40,676 nucleotides of DNA from JAVBMJ01 sp031552535 (GTDB lineage Bacteria; Bacteroidota; Bacteroidia; Bacteroidales; Rikenellaceae). The translations under genes were made by a program, and so were the position numbers. Of the stretch, positions 32,120 through 40,019 are shown piece after piece. The number at the start of each line of letters is the position of its first letter. Position 1 is the first letter of the stretch. Location of the stretch: the NCBI GenBank assembly GCA_031552535.1, contig JAVBMJ010000081.1, positions 1 to 40,676 on the forward strand. Direction: 5' to 3'. The notes under the pieces were generated by a model, which worked only from the letters and a program-made list of their open reading frames with translations, had not been told where the DNA came from and did no database searches.

Positions 32120-33763
32120 TCAGGGACGCGAGGGATGCCCGCTCTTTTTGGGTATACTTTTCCTGGGATTGTCATCTGATATAGACGCTGCATCTCGGCT
32201 CCAATCCACAAGCGCCTGGTGTGCACGAAGAATTACCTTGTCGTCAGAATTTATCACACGGCTGTATTCATTCATGCTCCAGAGTTTCTGAGCTATTAAT
32301 GCCTTAATCTGCAAATTGATGCGTTTACCAGAAATACTCATGCTTTCCGCTTCGTATGGCACGCCCCGTTTCTCGCCCAAGGCAATGAGCCCTGAGACCA
32401 TAACCGAATCAACCCTGAATGACTGCTCGTAAGATTCGAAATTGGGATACAGTGATTCGAGTTTCTCACGATAACCATCCAGATAGGTCAATACCCATTC
32501 GATCATCACGCCCCGCCGTACGAGTTTAGCCCAATAGTCGGTATAGGCGGTGGTGTCGACAGGAACGTAAATATCAGGGAATATACCTCCTCCGCCGTAT
32601 ACCTTGCGTCCCCGGACCAACGTTGTATAAATCAACGAGTCACCTCCGGCAATCGTATCGCCGCCATTTTCAAACCGTTTGGCCAGCGAAGCATAATAGT
32701 CGTCTTTTTCTCCCATCACAAACGGCCGTTGTATGGCTCTGCCTGTGGGAGTGTGGTACCGGGCCACCGTAACCCGTACCGCCGATCCGTCGGGTAGGGG
32801 GAATTGCTTCTGTACAAGCCCCTTGCCGAAACTACGACGCCCGATAATAAGCCCCCTGTCCCAATCCTGTATCGCTCCTGCCACTATTTCGCTTGCCGAG
32901 GCTGAACTCTCATCGATTAATACGATCAACCGACCCTTGGTGAATTTGCCATCTTTTTTTGCCACATATCGTTCCGCAGGCACCATTCTTCCCTCCGTGG
33001 AGACAATTGCCGATCCGTGTTTCAGGAAAAAATTGCTCATGTCGACCGACTGCTCCAATATTCCGCCACCGTTTCCCCGCAGGTCGAGTACCAAAGCGTC
33101 GATTTTACCCAATTTTAAGAACGCTTCGTCAAACTCCTTCATTGTGGTCATGGCAAAGCGGTTGACATTTATATAACCGGTATGTTCATCGAGCCTGTAA
33201 GCGGCGTCAATCGTATTTATAGGAATGTTATCACGCACGATCCTGAATTGTAGGGCTTCGTTCTCTCCGCGCCGCATTACTTCTATCTCAACTGCAGTGC
33301 CCTTAGGCCCGCGTAGCTTTCCGGCGACCTGCCCTTGCTTGATCCCGATTGCCGGTTGTCCGTCTATAGACACGATCCGGTCGTTGGGCAGAAGTCCGAC
33401 CTTTTCCGCCGGACCGCCGGGGATCGTGTTGACTACGAGTAGCGTATCGTGCAATATGTTGAATTCTATGCCTATACCGCTGAAGCTGCCTCCCATCATC
33501 TGGGCCACATCCTCCATCTCTTTAGGGGCTATGTATGCAGAATGAGGGTCGAGTTCCGACAACACCTTAACAATAGCGTCCTCGATGAGCCGGGCGTTAT
33601 TGATCGTATCGACATACATACCATTGAGATAACGGTAAAATTGGTTGAATTTCTGCAGCTGGAACGCAGGGTCGGTAACAGGAGGCTTGAATCCCATATC
33701 CTGATTCTGTGCTACGGCCGAAAGGGGCAGTAAAAGCAGTATGACTATAATGCGTTTAATCAT
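32120..33763 (-). CDS. ctpA: S41 family carboxy-terminal processing protease
   Basis: A 547-residue periplasmic Ser-Lys protease. A signal peptide (MIKRIIVILLLLPLSAVAQ) is followed by an N-terminal domain with LSELDPHSAYI, a PDZ domain (IPGGPAEKVGLLPNDRIVSIDG) around residues 90-170, and the catalytic domain with DLRGNGGG, the nucleophile in DESSASASEIVAGA and the lysine in GRRSFGKGLVQ. The PDZ recognises C-terminal tails of substrates. It has a C-terminal extension of about 150 residues beyond the catalytic core, ending KKSGHPSRP, as in other Bacteroidetes members. It is intact, unlike the S41-like gene at 15341. Element C separates it from hisS. Confidence 0.95.
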   Translation of the reverse strand: MIKRIIVILLLLPLSAVAQNQDMGFKPPVTDPAFQLQKFNQFYRYLNGMYVDTINNARLIEDAIVKVLSELDPHSAYIAPKEMEDVAQMMGGSFSGIGIEFNILHDTLLVVNTIPGGPAEKVGLLPNDRIVSIDGQPAIGIKQGQVAGKLRGPKGTAVEIEVMRRGENEALQFRIVRDNIPINTIDAAYRLDEHTGYINVNRFAMTTMKEFDEAFLKLGKIDALVLDLRGNGGGILEQSVDMSNFFLKHGSAIVSTEGRMVPAERYVAKKDGKFTKGRLIVLIDESSASASEIVAGAIQDWDRGLIIGRRSFGKGLVQKQFPLPDGSAVRVTVARYHTPTGRAIQRPFVMGEKDDYYASLAKRFENGGDTIAGGDSLIYTTLVRGRKVYGGGGIFPDIYVPVDTTAYTDYWAKLVRRGVMIEWVLTYLDGYREKLESLYPNFESYEQSFRVDSVMVSGLIALGEKRGVPYEAESMSISGKRINLQIKALIAQKLWSMNEYSRVINSDDKVILRAHQALVDWSRDAASISDDNPRKSIPKKSGHPSRP

Positions 33764-33793
33764 GATACTCCGGATTGTTGATAAATAACTTTG

Positions 33794-33953
33794 GAAACTG
33801 TTTAAAAATATTACCGAAATAATTTTTCATATATTCCCGGTGGTGTTTTTCGCCGGTATGAAGCTGCATATCGGGAATATGGAGCAAAGACCGGCGGAAA
33901 AGAATAACGGGAAGAGGCGGAAAAGAACGAGAGAAATATTTTTAAACTGTTTT
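33794..33953. repeat. Palindromic element copy C (divergent)
   Basis: Terminal arms GAAACTGTTTAAAAATATT (33794) and a near-complement ending at 33953. Inside are two interleaved stems: ATATTCCCG (33831-33839) with CGGGAATAT (33872-33880), and TTTTTCGCCGGT (33846-33857) with ACCGGCGGAAAA (33890-33901, one mismatch). GGCGGAAAAGAA recurs at 33893 and 33916. No flanking TNA duplication is seen. It lies between hisS and ctpA. Confidence 0.65.
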
Positions 33954-33994
33954 AACATCTTACTATGACACTTTCCGCGCCACTGTGACAACCG

Positions 33995-35353
33995 CTATTT
34001 CAGCGCCTCCGGCAATTTGTCGAATGCTATCTTACGCTGCTCGCCCGTAGCCATCTCTTTTACCGTGGCACATTGCATGGCAAGTTCTTCGCTCCCGATT
34101 ATAACCACATGTGGGATACCTCTGCGGTTGGCATATTCCATCTGCTTTTTCATTTTACCTGCTTCAGGATATATCTCCGACGGTATTCCTGCCTCCCGTA
34201 ACGATGTAAGCAATCCGAAAGCGACCTTTTCCTCTTCACTTCCGAAATTAATGAATAGTGCACGAGTGGTTTGCAGCAATTCCCCCGGAAAGAGGCCCAG
34301 CCCGAGCAACACGTCATAAATACGGTCGGCGCCGAACGAAATGCCGACCCCGGATGTATTCGGTAATCCGAATATGCCCGTAAGATCGTCATAACGTCCA
34401 CCCCCGCAGATACTCCCTATTTCAAAATCGAGTGCTTTGACTTCGAAAATAGCCCCAGTATAATAGTTCAGCCCGCGTGCCAGCGAAAGATCTATTTCCA
34501 CCGGCAGGGTCATATCCAACAAATCCAGATAGTCAAATATCGTTTCAAGCTCCTCAACACCATTCACTCCGGTCGGCGATGAGGCCAATATTGTTTTAAG
34601 CATTGCGATCTTATCCCGGTTTTCACCCGGTAGTTCGAGTATTGGGAGGAGTTTGGCTATGGCGTCCCGGGTTATTCCGCGCTCAATAAGTTCTTCGCAT
34701 ACAGCCTCGATTCCGATTTTATCGAGTTTATCTATCGCAACTGTAATATCGACCATCTTATCGACATGTCCGATAGTTTCGGCAATCCCGTAAAGTACCT
34801 TGCGATTATTTATCTTTAACTTTACGCGGATGCCGAGTTTCCCAAATACCTTGTCGACGATCTGCACCAACTCCACTTCGTTCAACAAACTACACGACCC
34901 GATAATATCTACATCGCATTGATAAAATTCGCGATAACGGCCTTTTTGAGGACGGTCGGCACGCCATACGGGTTGTATCTGATATCGGCGAAACGGAAAC
35001 ACGATCTCGTTTTGATGCTGCACAACATAACGCGCAAATGGGACCGTGAGATCGTAGCGCAAACCCTTCTCACAGATGCAAGTCGACAATAATGCGGAAT
35101 TACCTAAATTTTCACTTGATATGTTAGATACGAAATCACCTGAATTCAGTATTTTAAACAACAATTTGTCACCTTCGTCTCCATATTTTCCCAACAGGGT
35201 TGACAAATTCTCCATGGCTGGTGTTTCAAGCGGAGCGAAACCGAATGAACGAAACACACTACGGATCGTATCGAACATATAATTGCGGCGCGACATTTCG
35301 GTCGGGGAGAAGTCGCGCGTGCCTTTTGGTATCGAGGGTTTTTGCGTAGCCAT
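33995..35353 (-). CDS. hisS: Histidine-tRNA ligase
   Basis: A 452-residue class II aminoacyl-tRNA synthetase that charges tRNA-His. Motif 1 region (KGTRDFSP, then LETPAMEN), motif 2 (QPVWRADRPQKGRYREFYQCDVDIIG), the histidine-specific LARGLNYYTG and SICGGGRYDDL, and motif 3 (GVGISFGADRI) are followed by an anticodon-binding domain with IPSEIYPEAGKMKKQMEYAN. The start at 35353 (MATQKPSIPKGTRDFSP) fits relatives. Its cognate tRNA gene is about 12 kb away in this window. A perfect 8-base-stem hairpin lies 24 bases upstream of the start. Confidence 0.97.
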   Translation of the reverse strand: MATQKPSIPKGTRDFSPTEMSRRNYMFDTIRSVFRSFGFAPLETPAMENLSTLLGKYGDEGDKLLFKILNSGDFVSNISSENLGNSALLSTCICEKGLRYDLTVPFARYVVQHQNEIVFPFRRYQIQPVWRADRPQKGRYREFYQCDVDIIGSCSLLNEVELVQIVDKVFGKLGIRVKLKINNRKVLYGIAETIGHVDKMVDITVAIDKLDKIGIEAVCEELIERGITRDAIAKLLPILELPGENRDKIAMLKTILASSPTGVNGVEELETIFDYLDLLDMTLPVEIDLSLARGLNYYTGAIFEVKALDFEIGSICGGGRYDDLTGIFGLPNTSGVGISFGADRIYDVLLGLGLFPGELLQTTRALFINFGSEEEKVAFGLLTSLREAGIPSEIYPEAGKMKKQMEYANRRGIPHVVIIGSEELAMQCATVKEMATGEQRKIAFDKLPEALK

Positions 35354-35376
35354 TTAATTATTTTATTATTGAAAAG

Positions 35377-35403
35377 ATCGAGAGCCGTATAACTACTCTC
35401 GAT
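35377..35403 (-). promoter_or_regulatory. Hairpin in the putative hisS leader
   Basis: ATCGAGAG (35377-35384) and CTCTCGAT (35396-35403) are perfect complements around 11 bases. On the minus strand the hairpin is followed by CTTTTC and stands 23 bases before the hisS ATG. It may modulate hisS expression; no T-box is recognisable. Confidence 0.35.
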
Positions 35404-35426
35404 AGTTAGTTAAAAAAATTGTTTTA

Positions 35427-35493
35427 GAAATTGTTTAAAAAATAATCCCGGTAATATTTTAAACAACCTCCTTATGAGTCTGTCTAAATTTCC
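35427..35493. repeat. Palindromic element copies D (short) and D' (single end)
   Basis: D (35427-35471): GAAATTGTTTAAAA and its partner TTTTAAACAA (35457-35466) around a remnant of the inner sequence (ATCCCGG). It is flanked by TTA (35424-35426) and TTA (35472-35474), again TNA. D' (35476-35493): GAGTCTGTCTAAATTTCCT, the same end as copy B and the IS5-type element, with no partner end found nearby. Confidence 0.55.
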
Positions 35494-35732
35494 TGATAAG
35501 GCTCACTTACGCCGATCACATTTGTTAACTCTCAAACAACACGAGTAATTCACATGTGGCAATCAATACGTGATCACACCTGTGATCGAAAAATGAATGT
35601 GTCGACAAGGCCACCATAACCGGCAAGTAGTGCTATATTACATTTATTATCAGAGACATGTGTTTACAATGAGCGGGGACACGATATGTATTCACACGTG
35701 ACATTTGTAACATACGACCATTGCATTATATA

Positions 35733-37406
35733 TTATTCGACCAATTTTTTATATTTAACCCTGTGCGGAGTAGTATCGCCGCCGATACGTTTTTTATGTT
35801 CCTCGTATTCGCTATAACTGCCTTCGAAGAATACTACCTGTGAATCTCCCTCGAACGAAAGAATGTGAGTTGCAACACGGTCGAGGAACCATCGGTCGTG
35901 GGAGATAACCACAGCGCATCCGGCAAAATTGTCTAACCCTTCCTCTATCGCACGCAACGTATTGACATCAATATCGTTGGTGGGTTCGTCCAAAAGCAAT
36001 ACATTACCTTCCTCTTTTAAGGCCAAAGCCAGGTGCAGACGGTTACGTTCCCCTCCGGACAAAATCCCGCATTTTTTCTCCTGATCAGCCCCCGTGAAAT
36101 TAAACCGGGCCACATAAGCCCTGGAGTTAATATTCCGATTTCCAAGTGTAATTATATCGCTATTTTGAGATATAACTTCATAGACGGTTTTTTCAGGATC
36201 TATCGACTTGTGTTGTTGGTCGACATAAGCCAATTTAACGGTTTCTCCAACTTTAAATGTCCCTTTATCCGGGGTTTCGATACCCATGATCAGCCGGAAC
36301 AGCGTCGTCTTACCTGCTCCGTTAGGCCCTATGACCCCGACGATACCTGCAGGCGGAAGTGTAAAATTCAGACTTTCATACAACAATTTATCCCCATACG
36401 CCTTGCTTACCCCTTTGGCTTCTATGACAACATCACCCAAACGCGGACCGTTAGGAATAAATATTTCGAGTTTTTCCTCTTTCTGCCTGGTGTCTTCATT
36501 CAACATCTTGTCGTATGCCGAGAGCCGGGCTTTACTCTTGGCCTGACGCGCTTTGGGATTCATGCGGACCCACTCCAATTCCCGTTCGAGCGTTTTACGA
36601 CGTTTACTCTCCTGCTTCTCTTCCATCTCCAGGCGTTTGGCTTTCTGCTCCAGCCAGCTCGAATAGTTTCCTTTCCATGGAATACCTTCTCCGCGGTCGA
36701 GCTCGAGAATCCATCCCGCCACATTATCAAGGAAATAACGGTCGTGGGTAATGGCTATGACCGTACCCTTATATTGTTGCAGGTGTTGTTCCAGCCACTC
36801 CACACTCTCTGCATCGAGGTGGTTGGTCGGTTCATCGAGCAGTAGTACATCAGGCTGTTGAAGCAACAAGCGGCACAAAGCCACACGGCGACGTTCCCCA
36901 CCGGAAAGATGTTTTACCGGGGCCTCCGGATCAGGGCAGCGGAGAGCATCCATAGCTCGTTCGAGCACGCTATCGAGCTCCCACCCATTTACATTTTCAA
37001 TAAGTTCGGTAAGTTCACCCTGACGTTGTATGAGTTTGTCCATTTCCTCGTCGCTTAATTCCTCCATGAAGCGCGCATTGACGGCCTCATATTCCTTAAG
37101 CAGGGAGATCGTATCGTCACAAGCCTCTTCAACCACCTGTTTTACAGTTTTGCTATCGTCCAGTTGTGGCTCCTGTTCGAGATATCCAATGCTGTAACCT
37201 GGTGAAAAGACAACCTCTCCCTGGAAGTTCTTATCGACCCCTGCGATTATCTTCATCAGGGTGGATTTACCGGAGCCATTCAAGCCAATAATTCCAATCT
37301 TGGCTCCATAAAAAAACGATAGATATATATCGTTGAGAACCTTTTTTTGGTTGGTAAACACTTTATTTACGCCAACCATTGAGAAAATTATCTTTTCGTC
37401 TGCCAT
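35733..37406 (-). CDS. ettA: Energy-dependent translational throttle protein EttA (ABC-F)
   Basis: A 557-residue cytoplasmic ABC-F ATPase. EttA binds the ribosomal E site and gates early elongation according to the ATP/ADP ratio. Two nucleotide-binding domains are complete: GLNGSGKST, LSGGERRRVALCR and LDEPTNHLD in the first; GPNGAGKTT, LSGGERNRLHLAL and LDEPTNDID in the second. The arm insertion (CDDTISLLKEYEAVNARFMEELSD) and the linker with KSKARLSAYDKMLNE fit EttA rather than resistance ABC-F proteins. Length matches the E. coli protein. It is the last core-type gene before the AT-rich right part. Confidence 0.95.
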   Translation of the reverse strand: MADEKIIFSMVGVNKVFTNQKKVLNDIYLSFFYGAKIGIIGLNGSGKSTLMKIIAGVDKNFQGEVVFSPGYSIGYLEQEPQLDDSKTVKQVVEEACDDTISLLKEYEAVNARFMEELSDEEMDKLIQRQGELTELIENVNGWELDSVLERAMDALRCPDPEAPVKHLSGGERRRVALCRLLLQQPDVLLLDEPTNHLDAESVEWLEQHLQQYKGTVIAITHDRYFLDNVAGWILELDRGEGIPWKGNYSSWLEQKAKRLEMEEKQESKRRKTLERELEWVRMNPKARQAKSKARLSAYDKMLNEDTRQKEEKLEIFIPNGPRLGDVVIEAKGVSKAYGDKLLYESLNFTLPPAGIVGVIGPNGAGKTTLFRLIMGIETPDKGTFKVGETVKLAYVDQQHKSIDPEKTVYEVISQNSDIITLGNRNINSRAYVARFNFTGADQEKKCGILSGGERNRLHLALALKEEGNVLLLDEPTNDIDVNTLRAIEEGLDNFAGCAVVISHDRWFLDRVATHILSFEGDSQVVFFEGSYSEYEEHKKRIGGDTTPHRVKYKKLVE

Positions 37407-37425
37407 AATCTATTTTAATTTGCCG

Positions 37426-37433
37426 CAAAGATA
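37426..37433 (-). promoter_or_regulatory. -7 box of ettA
   Basis: Minus-strand TATCTTTG matches TAnnTTTG, with transcription starting near 37420 and a very short leader of about 14 bases before the ATG at 37406. The -33 element is unclear. Confidence 0.5.
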
Positions 37434-38165
37434 ACTCATAAACTCTCTAAAATGTAAAAGAACGATGTTTTTAACGAGAATTTTAACGAGAATTGTGTTT
37501 CTCAATATAGCAAACAGTTTTTTGTCTCCCTTATGAAATTTAGCCAGCCCCTGGAAGCCGCCAGGGTAGGGGAGGCGTGGGAAAAATATTCAACATGGTT
37601 TTTCATATGACGGTTTACGCCATAATGGTTCAAGCAAGTGACTAAAAACGAACTTTAACACATGTGGTTCAAAAATTTATAATAATAAATTTAATATTAA
37701 TATAATCAATGAATTACCACATCAAATGTAATCTAATTATTCATATGAATTTTCACATAAATACAATTATATATGAAATTATTAAAACGCAATCATATAA
37801 ACACGGATTTAATATTATGTTTATCAATAAGTTAAATACATTGAAATGATTTTTTAATTCATATTCATTTAAGTTGAAAATATTCTCGAAAAATAATCAA
37901 TTACTATCTATTATTCAGTAGTTGCCCATCAAAAATTTGCACAACCAAAATTTACTCAATTCTTGAAAATATAATTTATTGACAATAGCGCTGTTAATTC
38001 ATTGGTAAAATGGAAATTATCACGTATACAAATTCAAATCTACTCACTCTGATTTTTTTTATAACCAGATGGCTGTCAATGTAATATGGATAGTTAATTT
38101 TATTTATACCGGACACTACAGCTTAATTATTTAATAATCCACGTTGTATTTGTAAACTTATTTGT

Positions 38166-38173
38166 TACTTTTG
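38166..38173 (+). promoter_or_regulatory. -7 box of the XRE regulator gene
   Basis: TACTTTTG is a perfect -7 box 24 bases before the ATG. A TTG at 38146-38148 lies 17 bases upstream, slightly close for a -33 element. Confidence 0.5.
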
Positions 38174-38197
38174 TGAAATAAATAAACTACATGCATC

Positions 38198-38788
38198 ATG
38201 AAAGATAGACTGCAGTTGATTTTACAAATGGAAAAATTAACCCCTAAGAAATTTGCAGATGTGTTGGGTGTGCGCCCGTCCACTATTTCACATTTGTTAT
38301 CAGGCCGGAATAATCCCGGATATGATTTTATTACAGGCGTTCTATCTAAATTCCCTCTCATTAGTCCTGATTGGCTTCTTCTGGGTAAAGGACATGTATA
38401 TAGAAGTACGACAAACGATAATGTCACATTGCAAGCGGATAACATCCTTTATAAAGAGCCTGTAGACGACCTAATTGATAATGAGACAAATCAGCATGCC
38501 AGCATCGAGCCTATGCCCCAGCCTGAGCCGGTTGCTGCATTAAACGTAAATTATCATGACGACAATGCAAAAATAATCGACTCCTCGATCAATATCCCCG
38601 CAGATAAGCTTGATTATCAAAAAAATAAATCAGAGCCAGGATGCATGATACAGAATGAAAATGAGAGTAATCTGCGGGCATTGCCGGCTGGTGACTTCAC
38701 AAATGTAACTTTAGATTCTGATGAAGATATAGACCGTGTGATTATTTTTTTCAGGAACCGTAGTTTTATTTCATACAAACCAGAATAA
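38198..38788 (+). CDS. XRE-family helix-turn-helix transcriptional regulator
   Basis: A 196-residue protein. The N-terminal XRE/HTH_3 domain (residues 1-66) reads RLQLILQMEKLTPKKFADVLGV, then RPSTISHLLSGRNNPGYDFI and the PDWLLLGKG end typical of Bacteroidetes regulators of this kind. A long, polar, Asn/Asp-rich linker of about 100 residues follows, and a short conserved-looking tail (IDRVIIFFRNRSFISYKPE). Its targets are unknown. It stands alone; no phage or toxin gene adjoins it. Its TAA stop is also the left copy of the 3-base duplication flanking repeat B, so the element inserted exactly at the stop codon. Confidence 0.88.
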   Translation: MKDRLQLILQMEKLTPKKFADVLGVRPSTISHLLSGRNNPGYDFITGVLSKFPLISPDWLLLGKGHVYRSTTNDNVTLQADNILYKEPVDDLIDNETNQHASIEPMPQPEPVAALNVNYHDDNAKIIDSSINIPADKLDYQKNKSEPGCMIQNENESNLRALPAGDFTNVTLDSDEDIDRVIIFFRNRSFISYKPE

Positions 38789-38950
38789 GAGTCTGTCTAA
38801 TTTTCCAAATGGGAAAAATTGCGAATTATTTTCAGGGCTATTTTTTACAAAAAATCGAGGAGCATAGTGGTGCTATGTGACGAGATTTTCGTAAAAAATG
38901 AGGTTGAAAAGAAACGATAAATAGTTTTCTTTGGAAATTTAGGCAGACTT
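38789..38950. repeat. Palindromic element copy B (MITE-like, 162 bases)
   Basis: Ends GAGTCTGTCTAATTTTCC and, on the other strand from 38950, AAGTCTGCCTAAATTTCC. Inside, ATTTTTTAC pairs with GTAAAAAAT, and CATAG with CTATG. It is flanked by TAA (38786-38788) and TAA (38951-38953). Core 38851-38890 matches copy A. The left end is identical over 12 bases with the putative end of the IS5-type element at 40020. Confidence 0.85.
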
Positions 38951-38971
38951 TAAATTATTATGGGCTAAACG

Positions 38972-39892
38972 ATGACAATAAACTTCATCTCGGATAATAA
39001 AAAACAATTTCTTGATTTATTGCTGTTGGGCGATGAGCAGGAAAGTATGATTGATCGCTATTTGGAACGAGGCGACCTACTCGCTTTGTATGACGATGAT
39101 TTGAAAACTGTTTGTGTGGTTGTAGCAGTAGATGATTCGACTTGTGAATTGAAAAATATTGCAACATACGAGAAATATCAGGGGCAAGGTTACGGAAGCG
39201 TTCTTGTCAATTATCTTTTCGATTATTACAAGGATAAATACAAAGCGATGCTTGTAGGTACAGGCGATGTTCCTTCCGCGTTGTCGTTTTATCAACGTTG
39301 CGGTTTTGAGCCATCCCATCGTATCAAGAACTTCTTCAAGGATAATTACGGACCTCCTATTTTTGAGAACGGTATCCGGTTGATTGATATGGTTTATTTG
39401 AAAAAGGATTTAAACTGTATATTTTCTATCCGCCAAGCAACTATTTCCGATATTCCCGAAATGACGGAGGTTTATAAAAATACAGTTTTAACTGTCAATC
39501 GGAAAGACTATTCAGCCGAAGAAGTCGAAGATTGGGCTTCTTGCGGTAGTGATGATATTGAACATTGGAATCAGCTATTTAAGGAACAACACTATGTGTT
39601 AGCAGAGAATGAAGATGGAATTATTGTCGGCTTTGGCTCTATTAATGATACAGGCTATATGCATACCTTGTTTGTTCATGCAGATTTTCAGCATCAGGGA
39701 CTAGCAACCTTGCTGTATCAACATCTTGAAAAATATGCACAAGAAAAAGGAGCCAGAAAGATAACATCCGAAGTCAGTATAACAGCAAAGCCATTCTTTG
39801 AAAAGCAAGGCTTTGTAGTGGACGAAGAACAAAAAAGGAAAGCCAATAAATTATGCCTTATTAATTATAAAATGAGTAAAGAGTTGATTTAA
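38972..39892 (+). CDS. Tandem GNAT-family N-acetyltransferase
   Basis: A 306-residue fusion of two GNAT domains, which transfer acetyl groups from acetyl-CoA to amines. The first (about residues 1-145) has the acetyl-CoA loop YQGQGYGSVLVNYL and the terminal FYQRCGFEPSH. The second (about 150-306) starts SIRQATISDIPEM, has FVHADFQHQGLATLLYQHL and ends FFEKQGFVVDEEQ. Both pyrophosphate loops (Q-x-x-G-x-G/A) are intact, so both may be active. Substrates are unknown. The gene is visibly AT-richer than the core genes and lies between a MITE and an IS, suggesting acquisition by transfer. It may be an older fusion of two neighbouring acetyltransferase genes. Confidence 0.9.
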   Translation: MTINFISDNKKQFLDLLLLGDEQESMIDRYLERGDLLALYDDDLKTVCVVVAVDDSTCELKNIATYEKYQGQGYGSVLVNYLFDYYKDKYKAMLVGTGDVPSALSFYQRCGFEPSHRIKNFFKDNYGPPIFENGIRLIDMVYLKKDLNCIFSIRQATISDIPEMTEVYKNTVLTVNRKDYSAEEVEDWASCGSDDIEHWNQLFKEQHYVLAENEDGIIVGFGSINDTGYMHTLFVHADFQHQGLATLLYQHLEKYAQEKGARKITSEVSITAKPFFEKQGFVVDEEQKRKANKLCLINYKMSKELI

Positions 39893-39988
39893 ATGGCATA
39901 CAGTTTTTGAATTAATATTTACATTATGTTAACTAAATATCTGTTATCAATGACTACCCCTCCGCAAACAGCGGGAATTTAATCCTTA

Positions 39989-40000
39989 GAAACTGTTTTT
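39989..40000 (+). repeat. Single end of an A-type palindromic element (copy F)
   Basis: GAAACTGTTTTT preceded by TTA (39986-39988) looks like the left end of an A-type element. The IS5-type element starts 20 bases further on, so it may have inserted into this copy. Confidence 0.35.
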
Positions 40001-40019
40001 AATGGGACTGCAATGTTTA

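Larger units (their letters stand above)
35354..35732. other. Non-coding stretch upstream of hisS
   Basis: 379 bases. They hold a hairpin at 35377-35403, repeat copies D and D' (35427-35493), and several short palindromes: GATCACACCTGTGATC (35572-35587) and two ATTCACAYGTG sites (35548-35558, 35690-35700). No gene and no primary-type promoter were recognised. Confidence 0.6.
37407..38197. other. AT-rich non-coding stretch between ettA and the XRE regulator gene
   Basis: 791 bases without any credible gene. It starts with the ettA promoter and a tandem TTTTAACGAGAA pair (37469-37492). A small GC-rich island follows with CCCTGG...CCAGGG (37549-37566). From about 37640 the DNA is strongly AT-rich, with repeated CATATGAA, TTCACATA and CACATG motifs. 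It is not recognisable as an origin; no DnaA-box cluster is seen. Confidence 0.6.

Noticed and set aside
37640..38190. AT-rich region considered as a replication origin.
   Set aside because: No DnaA-box cluster and none of the usual origin neighbours.
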